A DNA stretch of 64,000 nucleotides from Thysanoteuthis rhombus (taxonomy: Eukaryota; Mollusca; Cephalopoda; Oegopsida; Thysanoteuthidae), in the NCBI GenBank assembly GCA_963457665.1, contig OY735207.1, positions 42,361,007 through 42,425,006 of the forward strand, written 5' to 3'. Within the stretch, counting starts at the first letter, position 1; each line of letters starts with the position of its first letter. Of this stretch, positions 34,059 through 46,239 are shown in pieces. The notes beneath the pieces were generated by a model. The model was not told the DNA's origin. It did not search any database and saw only the letters and a list, made by a program, of their open reading frames with translations. Made by a program: the position numbers and the translations under genes.

Positions 34059-37000
34059 GGAATCTCACACCAGTTGCCTGGTGGTAACCGCTGGAGTTTG
34101 AGTGACAGCAAGTCTCCTCAAGTCTCCAGCCCTCCTCTCCTAGTACTCATAGGTCGCAGTAATTCTACGATTTACAGTTTCACACCGGTTGCCCAGTGGT
34201 TATCGTTGAAGGCTGAGTGACAATAAGTCTCCTCAGGTCTTCAGCTAACGTCTCCTCTCTCTTTCGCATATCATGACAGGGCTACGATTCGCTGCAGTAC
34301 TTATATCTCTAGCACCTTCCTCAGTATCCGTGCAGTTCCCACTAGTGCTGTGGTTTGTACGGTCTCTATCCTTCCCCTAATCCCGATCTCCTCCAGTCTC
34401 TCCCTTTGCGTTTTGGGGACAGTTCCTAGTGCGCCCATTATGACCGGTACTACCCTGGCTTTCATGTTCCACATCTTCCTTAACTCCCTTGCTAGGTCCT
34501 GGTATTTTTCCCTTTTTTCACTCTCCTTCTTTTTTACTCTATGGTCTGCAGGCACAGCAACGTCTACTATTTGGCAGGCCTTCTTTTTTTGTCTACTATT
34601 ACTAAGCCTGGTCTTCTTGCGGGGATGAGGTGGTCAGTTTGGATGTCAAAGTCCCAGAGTAGTTTGTGTTTGTCATTCTCCAAAACTGTCTCTGGCTTGT
34701 GCTGATACCACTTTTCCACATGGTCGAATCCCATTTGTTTGCTTAGTTCCCAGTGTATCATTGTTGCTACTCTATCGTGTCTATGCTTATACTCCTTCTG
34801 GGCGAGTTGACTACATTCACTAGTTATGTGGTTTACTGTCTCATCTCTTTCACCGCACATGCGGCATTTGCTGTTTGTCTGTGTTCTGTCGATTTTTGTT
34901 TTTATGTAGTTTGTCCTTATGCTTTTGTTTTGGGCTGCATGATGAGTGATTCTGTTTCTCTCTTAAGGTTCCCCTTTCGTAACCACGTCCATGATTTCTC
35001 GTCTGCTACATCTTGTATCCGTCTTTTAAACTCGCCATACAATTTTTCCCCTCCCATCTTTCTTTTCTTGCTTGTTGTACTGTTCCATTGTTTTCTACTT
35101 TATTGCTTGCTGCACTATCTCTCGCGCTCTTTATGATTTCTTTACTATTTGTTTGCACATATCTTTCTAGGACTACTTTAGCTCTCTGGACACAATCTTC
35201 TATGCTGATGAGCCCCCTGCCACTCTCTTTTCTCTTAACGTATAGTCTATCTGTATCATCTCTAGGGTGTAATGCTTTATGCATCGTCATAAGTTTCCTT
35301 GTTCGCCTATCCATTGATTGGAGCTCTTCCTTTGTCCACCCTAGGAATGGTCCTGTATACCTAACTACTGACACAGCCCAGGTGTTCATTCCTTTTATTA
35401 GATTTCTGCTGTTTAATTTGGTTTCTGATATTTTCCTTATCCTTCTGAGGTATTCTCTCTTTATTTTCTCCTTCATCTCTTCCCGTTTTATCGTGTCACA
35501 TTCAAGGACACCTAGGTATTTGTATTGGTCTTGTGCGGTCAATGCCCTAATCTTGCTATTGTTCGGGAGTTCAATTCCTTCAGTCATTGTAAGCCTTCCT
35601 TTGTGCATCACCATGATAGCACATTTTTCTATTCCAAACTCCATTCCTATGTCCTCACTATATTCCCTTACTTCGTCGAACAGAGTCTCAAGCTCTCCCT
35701 TGTTTTTTGCGAACAATTTTATATCGTCCATGTACATTAGGTGGTTGACCTTTCCTTTTGTTTTAGAGAAGTGGTATCTTTTGCTGTTTTTCAGGATTCT
35801 GTTGAGTGGTATCATTGTTAGAACAAATAATAGTGGGGACAACGAGTCTCCTTGGAAGATTCCCCTTTTTATCCCTACCTCTGCTAGTTTGTCCCCTGTG
35901 GCTGTCAAATCTACTTTCCAGTCTTCCATCGAATTACCAATGAATTTAACCACCGGTTTGCTAATTTTGAACATTCTAAGGCATTCGAGTATCCAGCTAT
36001 GTGGAATCATATCGTACGCTTTTTTGTAATCTATCCATCCCATTGCGATATTCTTTCTCCTTTTCCTCACTTCTCTTAAGATCATCTGGTCTATATACAG
36101 TAAATCGTTTGCCCCTTTGGTTCCTATCCTACACCCTTTCTGTTCTTCTGGTAGTAGTCCCCTTCTATCCATTGACGTGTATATTCTCTCTGCTATTTGC
36201 CCGGTCAGGATTTTCCACATAAGTGGTAAGCACGTGATTGGTCTATAGTTGCTTGCTATGTTCCCCTTTTCTAGGTCTTTTTGGATGAGGGTGGTTCTGC
36301 CTTTAGTCATCCATTCTGGTGCCTTACCTTCGTTTAGACAATTTTGGAGTAGGTGGGTGAGTCTGCCGTGTAACGTGGTGAATTTTTTGAACCAATACCC
36401 ATGGATCCCGTCGTGACCCGGTGCTTTCCAGTTGGCGACTTTCCTAAGAGTATGTTTCAATGTGGTTTCATTCAGTACTATTGGTTCTCCCTTGTCTATA
36501 TCCTCTAGTTCTTTTCTCATGTTTCCTAACCATTGCGGTGTTACGTTGTGTTTTTTGGGTGCCCCCATATGCTATTCCAATAGTTCTTGGCCTCTGTGGC
36601 ATCTGGTTTCATGTCCTGCCTTTTTTCCCCATTTAAATCTTGGTAAAACTTCTTCTCATTGTTTTGGAATGTGCAGTTTTGTGTGTATTGGGCCGTTCTT
36701 AGTCTGTATCTTTTCAGTCTTGCCTCTTTGGCTAGTCTTTTCTGGTGTAACTCTTCGACTACAGTTGCGATGCCTTTTTGTGTTACCTCGTATTTGTTCC
36801 AAAGTCTTACTCGTGGTCTGTCCGTGTGTGGTGTGTTTCTAAGCAGTACTTCATCTCTCTGTAGTTGGGAGATCTGCCTTTGTAATCTTCTCTCCCTCAT
36901 GGGTTTCTCTTCCCTATTATTGCTCGGGGTCCTATCTTGTGTTGTGAAGCTTTGTGCTACCATTTTCGCCCCAGCGTAAATTAAGTTGTTGAGTTCTAGG

Positions 37001-37114
37001 AGGGTGTTCGTTTCTATGTGCTGTAAGAGGCAGTTGACCTGTTCGGTCACTTCTCCGACTTTCTTTCTGTCTTTGTCTCTTAGGGAGGGGAGTGTTATTT
37101 TCTCTCCTCGCTTG
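34059..37114 (-). pseudogene. R4/Dong-like LINE with restriction-like endonuclease, copy A
   Basis: Best-preserved copy in the window. The N-terminal frame (36541-37114) has basic, helical sequence such as HQKRLAKEARLKRYRLRT. A single-base shift near 36555 leads into a 520-codon frame (36568-35006). That frame has WKAPGHDGIHGYWFKK (residues 47-62), NYRPITCLPLMWKILT (107-122), motif A WIDYKKAYD (178-186), motif B GIFQGDSLSPLLF (236-248) and motif C YMDD (279-282), all intact. After more frameshifts comes the zinc motif CX2CX8HX4C (CRMCGERDETVNH... at about 34860). The restriction-like endonuclease block follows, where RRPDLVIVDKK of other copies reads RRPGLVIVDKK, so a catalytic Asp is lost. 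The order (RT, CCHC, restriction-like endonuclease) is that of R2/R4-type LINEs, and the RT text most resembles R4/Dong. The stop is at about 34301, with a 3' UTR of about 240 bp. The copy is 5'-truncated at an (AAT)n tract. Confidence 0.85.
34066..34246 (-). promoter_or_regulatory. Duplicated structured 3' UTR modules, copy A
   Basis: In transcript sense (minus), module 1 (34246-34181) and module 2 (34132-34066) share one fold. It has a 7-bp stem (GCTGAAG or GCTGGAG), a 2x1 internal loop, a 5-bp stem (CTGAG or TTGAG) with a 14-base loop, a 6-base linker, and a 6-bp hairpin with GCAA loop. In copy A, module 1 has one mismatch in the outer stem (CTTCAAC). The role is inferred as the RNA landmark for reverse transcription, by analogy with R2 3' UTR recognition. 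Confidence 0.6.

Positions 37115-37183
<69 letters not shown>
37115..37183. repeat. (ATT)n tract joining copies A and B
   Basis: About 69 bases of pure ATT. It is the 3' tail of copy B and at the same time the 5' flank of copy A. Confidence 0.95.
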
Positions 37184-37820
37184 TGCAATCTCACACCAGT
37201 CGCCTGGTGGTTACCACTAGAGTTTGAGTGACAGCGAGTCTCCTCAAGTCTCCAGCCCTCCTCTCCTAGTACTCATAGGTCGCAGTAATACTGCGATTTA
37301 CAGTTTCACACTGGTTGCCCAGTGGTTATCGCTGAAGCCTCCTCAGGTCTTCAGCCAACTTCTCTTCTCTCCTTCGCCTATCATGCCAGTGCTGTGGTTC
37401 ACGTTTCCGCTTTCATTTCCCTTCCTGGCCACTGCTAACAATTACTGTTGCAGTCTTTATATTTCTAGCACTTTCCTCAGTATTTGTGCAGTTCCTAACA
37501 GTGCAGTGGTCTGTACAGTCTCATTCCTTCCTTTTATCCCGAGCTCCTCCAGTCTCGCCCTCAGTGTCTTTGGGACAGTTCCCAGTGCGCCTACTATGAC
37601 TGGCTCTACCCTGACTTTTATGTTCCACATCTTCTTCATTTCTCTCGCTAGATCTTGGTATTTTTCCAGTTCTTCACTCTCCTTCCTCTTTACTCTATAG
37701 TCTGAAGGTACAGCCACGTCTATTATTTGGCAGGTCTTCCTCTTCTTGTCTACGATTACCAAGTCGTCTCGATGAGATGGTCGGTTTGGATGTCAAAGTC
37801 CCAGAGTAATTTGTGGTTTC

Positions 37821-37821
<1 letters not shown>
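37184..37821 (-). pseudogene. R4/Dong-like LINE, 5'-truncated copy B
   Basis: Only the endonuclease end and 3' UTR are present. The frame at 37762-37457 reads MVIVDKKRKTCQIIDVAVPS, then YQDLAREMKKMW, PVIVGALGTVPK and LRKVLEI and stop, and is open for 101 codons. The part carrying the RRPD catalytic motif is lost to a small deletion at about 37765. The 5' end lies in NHKLLWDFDIQTDH, directly against (ATT)n. The 3' UTR spans 37456-37184 and carries module 2 plus a shortened module 1. Confidence 0.85.
37192..37356 (-). promoter_or_regulatory. Structured 3' UTR modules, copy B
   Basis: Module 2 is complete and its terminal hairpin reads CACCAG-GCGA-CTGGTG, a different but still GNRA-type loop. 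Module 1 has lost about 17 bases from the inner stem region. A CGCAGTATTACTGCG hairpin lies between them. Confidence 0.55.

Positions 37822-37878
<57 letters not shown>
37822..37878. repeat. (ATT)n tract joining copies B and C
   Basis: About 57 bases of pure ATT between the 5' end of copy B and the 3' end of copy C. Confidence 0.95.
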
Positions 37879-37888
37879 TGCAATTTCA

Positions 37889-38386
37889 CACCAGTTGCCT
37901 GGTGGTTACTGCTGGAGGTTGAATGACAGTAAGTCTCCTCAGGTCTTCAGCCCACATCTCATCGCATCTCTCCCTCGCCTATCACATCGGTGCTGCAGTT
38001 CACACGTCTGCTGCCATTTGGGTGTATTTTTTTTCTCCCTCCTCCTCTGTTGGTCCTCAGCTCCGATAACCGCTGGAGTTTGAGTGACAGCAAGTCTCCT
38101 CAAGTCTCCAGCCCTTCTCTCGAAGTTCTCATAGGCCACAGTAAGACTGCGATTTACAGTTTCACACCGGTTGCCCAGTGCTCATCGCTGAAGGCTGAGT
38201 GACAATAAGTCTCCTCAGGTCTTCAGCCAACATCTCTTCTCTCTTTTGCCTATCATGTCAGTGCTGCAATTAGCATTTCCGCTTTCATTTCCTTTCCTCA
38301 GTTGGGTCACTGTTGACGGTTAACGTTGCAGTCCTCATATTCCCAGCACACTGAGTGACAGTAAATCTCCTCAGATCTTCACCCCT
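37889..38386 (-). promoter_or_regulatory. Expanded 3' UTR with four module remnants, copy C
   Basis: Module-like segments lie at about 37889-37952, 38069-38113, 38163-38228 and 38349-38386. The third is a perfect module 1 (7-bp, 5-bp and GCAA-hairpin stems all paired). The first looks chimeric, with a 5' half like module 1 and a 3' half like module 2, which breaks one pair in each of the two lower stems. Confidence 0.5.
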
Positions 38387-39953
38387 CCTCTCATCTCTCC
38401 CTCACTGCAGCGCTATGATTCGAACCTCCACCACCATTTTTGGTTTGTTGTGGGTTTTCCCCCCTCTTCTCCCACTTAGGCCACTGCTAATAACTGGGGT
38501 CATAGATCTCTTACCTCTAACACTTTCCTTGGTATTTGTGCTGTCCCCTCTAGTCTTGCGGTCTGTATAGTCTCGATCCTTCCCTTTATCCCTAGTTTCT
38601 CCAATCTTGCTTTCATTGTCTTTGGTACGGTTCTGAGTGCATATACTATTACTGGTACTACCCTGGCTTTCATGTTCCACACCTTTTTCAGCTCTCTCGC
38701 CAGGTCCTGGTATTTTCCCAACTTTTCACTTTTCACTTTCCTATTCACTTTGTGGTCTACAGATACGGCGATGTCTGTTATTCGGCAGGTCCTCCTCTCT
38801 TGTCCACGATTATTAGGTTTGGTCTTCTCGCTTGGATGGGCTGATCAGTTTGGATGCTAAAACCCCGAAGTAATTTGTGATTTCCATTCTCCAGGGCTGT
38901 CTCCGGTTTGTGTTGGTAGCACTTTCCCACATGGTTAAATCCAATTCGTTTACTCAGTTCCCAGTGTATCACGGTTGCCACACTATCGTGTTATTACTAG
39001 TCATGTGGCTGAAAGTCTCATCCCTTTCCCTTCATAGGCAGCATTTGCAATTTGTCTATCGGTGTCATCTCTGAGATGTAAGACCTAGTGCATTGCCATA
39101 AGCTCTCTTGTTAACCGGTCCATTGACTGGAGTTTTTTCTTTGTCCTTCCAAGGAATGGTCCTGTGTATCTTATTACTGATACAACCAATGTGTTCATTC
39201 CTTTTATCAGATTACTGCTGTTTAGTTTGGTCTCTAATATTCTCCCTATCCTCCTAGAGTAATCTCTCTTTATTTTCTCCATTTCTCCTCGTTTTATTGC
39301 ATCACATTCAATAACAACCAGGTATTTGTATCGGTCTTGTGTGGTCAATGCTCTAATCTTTTTGCTGTCCGGAAGTTCGTTTCCTTTTACTGCTGCAAGA
39401 CTTCCTTCGTGCATTACCGTTAATGCATATTGTTCTATTCCGAACTCTATCCCAATGTTATCAGTGTAATCTTCCATTCAGTTGAACAGAGTCCCAAGCT
39501 CTCCCCAGTTCCTTGCACATAGTTTGATGTCGTCCATAAACATTAGGTAGTTGACTTTTCCCTTTCCTTTGAAGAATCGTTATCTTTTGTTGTTTTTACA
39601 GATTCTGTTGAGTGGTATCACGGTTAGGACAAATACTGGTAGAGTCAGAGAAAGTCTCCCAGGAAGGTTCCAATTTTTCATACTTACCTCTTTTAAGCTC
39701 TCCTGTGGCTGTCAAGTCTACTTTTCAGTTCTTCATTGAGTTGGCTAGCAATCTCATCGTTGTATCACTGATCATGAATATCCCGAGGCATTCGAGTATA
39801 CAGCTCTGTGGGATCATGTTGCATAGTCTATCCATCCCATTGCAACTTTTTTTTCCCTCTTTTTACTTCTTTTAAGATCGATGTAGAGCAAGTCCTTGCC
39901 CCCCCCCGTTCCTCTCCTCCATCCTTTCTGTTCTGGTAATAGTCCCCTTCTTC

Positions 39954-39954
<1 letters not shown>

Positions 39955-39989
<35 letters not shown>
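39955..39989. repeat. (TA)n within copy C
   Basis: A short pure TA tract interrupts the reverse transcriptase region of copy C. Confidence 0.92.
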
Positions 39990-39991
<2 letters not shown>

Positions 39992-41367
39992 TCTCAGTTA
40001 TTTGTCCGGTTAGGATTTTCCATATGCGTGGTAAGTGTGTGATTAGTCTATAATTGCCTGCCTCGTTTTTTTTCAGGGTCCTTTTGGATGAGTGTGATTC
40101 TGCCTCTGGTCATCTGTTCTCGGACCCCGCCTTCATATAGGCAACTTTTAAGTTGGTGGGTGAGTCTGCCGTGTAGTGTCGTGAATTTCTTAAACCAATA
40201 TCCATGGATACCATCAGGTCCTGATGCTCTCCACTTGATTATTTTTTGAGTGCCCGTCTCAATGTGGTCTCATCCAATACTTTTCGTCTCTCCATTGTTT
40301 ATGTCCTTGTGTTCCCTTTTCATGCTGTGTTACCATTCTGGGGCTTTTCTATGTCTTTTTTGGTGTCCCTATCTGCTTTCCAGAAGTTCTTTGTCTCTGT
40401 CGCATCCGGCTTTATGCTGTTTTCTTTCTCTGTTCAGATCCAGGTAAAACTTTCTCTCGTTGTTTTGGAATGTGCAGTTCTGTGTGTATTGAACAGTCCT
40501 TTGACTATATCTCTTCAGTCTTGCTTCTTTGGCTAGTCTTTTCTCATGTTTCTCCCCCACTGCCACGGGGATACCTTTTTGTCTTATCTCGTATTCGTCC
40601 CATAGTCTTGCATGTGGTCCATTCATGTGTGGTGCATTTCTCAGTAGTCCTTTATCTCCCTGACGCTGTGAATTTGTCTTTATAATCTTGCCTCCCAGTT
40701 GGATCTTTTCCAGCTATGATTTGGGGTTCTTCCTTGTGTTGAAAAGAGCTCTGTTACCATTTTCGTTCGAGCGTAGATTTGGTTGTTTAGCCCTGTTGGG
40801 TCGTTCGTTCCGATATGCAGTTGACATGTTCGGTTGCTTCTTTTACTTTCTTCCTGATCTTGTCCCTGAGAGTTTGCAGTGTTGTTTTTTTCTTCTTGCA
40901 TAATTTCTTTCAAAGTTACTCTCTGAGCTTTCTCTCCTTCCGTTGGGATGCCAGTGTCTCTCTCTGGCGTATGCCTTTGTTCAGGGATTTTCTTTTTGTT
41001 CGGGTTTGTTTCAGTTTTGCCGTTTACTATGTTGGTTGCGTTGAGAGGCCCCTCTTTGGGTAATCCGCTTTCTTCTTTTTCTATTTCATTGCAGACCTCT
41101 TCAAGTTCTATCTCTGAGAGCTATTTGTTTTTTTAGAGTTTGTTTTGCTTGATCAGCCAGACGCTGGTTTGATACTTCCATGGTGGATTTTTTCCTCCAT
41201 ATTTTGAGCATGCGTTCTCCATAGCACCACACAGACGGTTGTCTCCTGAAATAACAATACATTACTAACCTGTTGTCCGCTCTTGACCATTTTTCTTCTT
41301 GTTTTGACACTTGGTGACGGATGCACCCCTCCTGGATGTCATTAGTGGAGCATGAGCTGGGGTTTTG

Positions 41368-41387
41368 ATTATTATTATTATTATTAC

Positions 41388-41421
<34 letters not shown>
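41368..41421. repeat. (ATT)n tract between copy C and element I
   Basis: ATT repeat with one ACT interruption. It forms the 5' flank of copy C and the 3' tail of the next element. Confidence 0.95.
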
Positions 41422-41690
41422 GCACAGTATGCAAGCTTACTTCATGTTCTTCAGTGTGTAAGCTGACTGTTAGGCCTTAACAAAAGGCCTCAACAGGGGA
41501 TAATTTTCTTAAAATATGAGCTGTTCCAAGGATTGTAGATTTTAGAAGTCGCATGTCTGTCACGATGTCTAGCTGTTCAATATGGTATGATAACTTTTTC
41601 GGGATTGAGCCCAAATGCTCTAATTACAATCGGCACGACTTTCACATCTGTTGTTGGGCATCATCATATTCTTGAAATTTCAATTTTCAA
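41422..41690 (-). pseudogene. 3' end of a second R4/Dong-related LINE family (element I)
   Basis: The minus strand reads DVKVVPIVIRAFGLNPEKVI (about 41655-41600), matching the conserved block after the restriction-like endonuclease (VVPVIMGALGTVPK in copy A) but clearly diverged. A non-coding 3' end follows and joins (AAT)n directly. It lacks the structured modules of the main family. Only about 270 bp are recognisable. Confidence 0.55.
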
Positions 41691-42489
41691 GTTGGCATAT
41701 TATTAGAGAAAAATCTCGTTGGAGTACGAACAGCCGCTGACGAAGACACTGTTTCTCGTGCATGTGTCAGCTTAGTGATCCTTGGATGTTTCAAGTCCAG
41801 GAAATTATTCTATCAAGTTTTTATGTTCACTTCCTTGGCAGGATGCACGTCCACCGAAAAAGTACTTTCGTCCAAATCACCCAGCTAGATACTGAGAGCA
41901 CAGGGAAACTTGTCTTAATGAAGAGGTTTCCACACTTCTCACTGAATCCTTGATTCGTATCCATGAATTTCTGTGTGTGAGACGGACGAACCAACCATTC
42001 CACTATCCAGGGGAACGAAATAAAATTAACATGATATCTTATTATAATTCGCCCCTATTTCGTCTGTCTGTCTGTATGTATGTATGTATTCACCTACCAC
42101 CAAAACTACTCAACATAAACCCATTAAATTTTGAATACGGATTTAATCCCTGGGATATAATTTAAGCAAATTAGTTTTCGAAAACCAACCCCCAAAATAT
42201 GGTTCAGGAGAGTTCAATTCAGGTGGGGCTGGTTGGTATATATGATTATTCATTTTGGTAAAATTTTAATGACGAACATATTTTTATTCTTTTTTTCTGA
42301 AACAAATTCTCGAAATCAAAATGTGACGTAGGTTGTGTTCCACATTTAAGAAGCTAAAACATTTTCTATCACATCATGATTATTGCTTGCACAAGAAGAA
42401 TTTGAAAAGAGCTGTTATAATTTGTGCGTTTTTGCGGTAGTACGATTAAGGTATATTTTTCGAAAACACGAAATTAGGGGATAGGAGGT
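41691..42489. other. Spacer, nothing recognised
   Basis: No supported gene. Open frames at 41762-41953 and 41950-42165 have no recognisable domain. Confidence 0.4.
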
Positions 42490-43450
42490 ATGTAAATTTT
42501 TTTCACTTTTACGGGTCAAAATCGAGGTAGAACTTTTATTTCTTACTTTTAGGGGCTTGAATTGGTAAGGAACTTACATTTTTCACTTTCAGTGGCCAAA
42601 ATATGGTGGACTTTTTCGCTTTTATGAGTTAATATCGGGGGATAATTTTTTCAGCTTTAAGGGTCAAAATCCAAGGGATTTTCATTTGCTTGTAGGGTTC
42701 AAAATCGAGGTGGAAGATTGTTTCCAATTTTAAGGGGTCAAATCTAGGGGTAATTGCTCTGTCACCTTTAGGGGTCGATATTCACTGGGAATATTTTCTT
42801 ACATCTAGAGGTCAAAATCGAGGGAAGATTGATTTTTCATTTTTAGGTATGAAAATTGAGAGGAAGATTTGACTCACTCTTTGGGTCAAAATCGAAAGGC
42901 AATTTTCTTTCACTTTTGGATGTCGAAATCCAGAGGTTAAATCTTTTTTCACTTTTCGGTGAAATCAGGAAGTGATCTTTTTTTTTCAATTTCAGAGATC
43001 GAATTGAGGCGTGGGGGTTATTTTCACTTTTAGTGGTCAAAATCAAGGTGGTATTTTTTTTTCACTTTCAAAGGTTTAAATCGGAGTAAAATCTCTTATC
43101 ACTTTCCTGAGTGGAAATCGACAAGGAACTTTTCCTCCACCTTAAAGGGTCATAATCGAAAAGGAATTTTTTTTTCACTTTCAGGGTTAAATCGCTTCTT
43201 TTTTTACTATTAGAGGTCGAACGAGGTAAAACCTTTTTTACCACTTTTAGGGGTCAACATCGAATGTGAATCAGTTTTTTAATTTTTATTGGTCAAAATC
43301 GAGGAGCAGGACTTTTTTCCTTTTTCAGAGCTCAAAATTGAGGGTAACGTTTTATTTTCTCACTTTTTTGGAGTCAAAATCGAAAGGAGAACTTCTTAAA
43401 AATCTTTCCCCTGTCAGAATCGAGGTGGCGAGGACATTTCCTTTTGATCA
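42490..43450. repeat. Degenerate satellite, unit about 50 bp, some 18-20 units
   Basis: The unit core is TTTCACTTTTAGGGGTCAAA followed by ATCGAGGTGGAA and a T-run. It recurs about every 50 bases with 15-30% visible divergence. Short frames over it read as repeats of Lys-Ser-Glu and Asp-Phe, which is a consequence of the tandem unit and not a protein gene. Confidence 0.8.
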
Positions 43451-43835
43451 CTAGCCCCACTATTTTTTAACATTGGCCTCCCTTTTTTGAAAATTTCTCA
43501 TCCCTTTTTCACATTCGCCCCCTCGAACGCCATTTTAAAAAGATTATTTGTTCAATTTTTGAACGATTTTAGACCCCATTTTCATTAGTCCCCTTTTCGT
43601 TAGATCACGTCCTCATTTTTTAAACTATGCCTCTCCTTTTAAATTTTTCACTTGAAAAAAATAATTAGCCACCTATTTTTTTATATTGACTTCCCTCTTT
43701 TATGGCCCCCTTAAAAAAATTATTAATAGCTTTTTCCAATGTCCCCCCTTTAAACATCAACTGAACATTTTTTTTTTCAACTTTACATTTTTCCGCTCTT
43801 TTTCAACATTGGACCCCTCTTTTCCTAACAGAGCA
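43451..43835. repeat. Second degenerate tandem region, TTTTT-ACATTGGCCCC type
   Basis: Irregular units of about 35-45 bases combine CCCCTTTTT and TTTAACATTG phrases. It directly follows the 50-bp satellite and may be derived from it. Confidence 0.5.
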
Positions 43836-45290
<1,455 letters not shown>

Positions 45291-45799
45291 TATTTATGTA
45301 GTTACTGGTATTAATTATATCTATGATTAGATTCGTATCGTGAGGGAAGCAGTTAGTTTTTGATATAACATTTATTCTAATTTTTAAAGTTCTGAGCGAA
45401 TTTCTCTTTCGACCAAAAAATAATACCGTATTTGCTTGTGTACAATGCGAGAAATTCAATATAGATATCAGTGTGAATATAAGTGGATAACATTATAGTC
45501 GTGTGTAAAAAAAAAATGATAACATTACAATATGATACTGATTTTTTGCAACAAAAATTAAATTCGAGATTGAAATTTACTCAAGTGAATAAGTCAAGTA
45601 CGAAAATAACAAATGTTTGCTTGTCTAGAGCTGATCAGTCAGAACAATCTAATTTTCAACGGCGGACTCGCTAAACTTTGCCAAAATTTCATTTAAATTT
45701 CACCGAAGACCGTGAAATATTTTATTTTCAGTACATTCTTCTATGGGTCCCACTCTGTGTCGACACATGAAGGATTTACGTATTATGAAAATACTTGAA
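45291..45799. other. AT-rich spacer, nothing recognised
   Basis: No supported feature. Confidence 0.45.
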
Positions 45800-45901
45800 T
45801 AGATCGATCGATCGATCTTCTTCTTCTTCTTCTTCTTCTTCTTCTTCTTCTTCTTCTTCTTCTTCTTCTTCTTCTTCTTCTTCTTCTTCTTCTTCTTCTT
45901 C
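45800..45901. repeat. (GATC)n then (TTC)n array
   Basis: Four GATC units followed by about 28 TTC units. Poly-Lys on the minus strand is an artefact. Confidence 0.96.
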
Positions 45902-46239
45902 ACCCAGTCCTTTGAGTCTAGATCTACAAAGAGTTTGATGAGTAGTTTTGGTCTCCTCATACCTCTTCCTCGAGTTCTAACTCAGTAAGAATTCACAGAA
46001 TATCCAGTTTAATAAAGAGCCGGTTTGTAACTAAAGAGTGAGAGGAAGAGTACCTTGACAGAAATCGCGTATGAATGATCCACAAGTGAGTGAATGAAGT
46101 AAAACCTACTGTCAATACCACGATTTCATTTAGAATGAATAATTAGTCCCTAACACCGCAGCGCACACCCATATCTTATCTCATCAATAATGGATATAAT
46201 CGGTGCTAAAGGCCGGTAGAGTTCTGAGATCATTTTTGG

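Larger units (their letters stand above)
37879..41367 (-). pseudogene. R4/Dong-like LINE, apparently full-length copy C
   Basis: About 3.49 kb between two (ATT)n tracts, and the longest copy. From the 5' side on minus, a short leader is followed by MSKQEEKWSRADNRLVM (41310), a frame with QRLADQAKQTLKKQ, and RLWDEYEIRQKGIP (about 40620-40560). Then come EKRLAKEARLKRYSQR and NCTFQNNERKFYLDLN. The reverse transcriptase (about 40250-39450) is heavily frameshifted, with motif C as FMDD (about 39530). Next is KYLVVIECDAIKRGEM to LGRTKKKLQSMDRLTREL (39477-39085), then a deletion to the endonuclease block, where the catalytic motif reads RRPNLIIVDKR (Asp to Asn). A (TA)n tract has arisen inside it at 39955-39989. 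It is dead but useful for defining element length. Confidence 0.8.

Noticed and set aside
35013-36029. 338-codon plus-strand open frame
   Set aside because: Antisense shadow of the copy A reverse transcriptase frame (35006-36568 minus), which has all RT motifs in order.
42843-43046. Frame with Lys-Ser-Glu repeats that looks like a repetitive protein
   Set aside because: It follows the unit length of the 50-bp satellite and breaks where the satellite changes phase.
45700-45960. Poly-lysine protein frame on the minus strand
   Set aside because: It is the (TTC)n array read in reverse, with no coding context.
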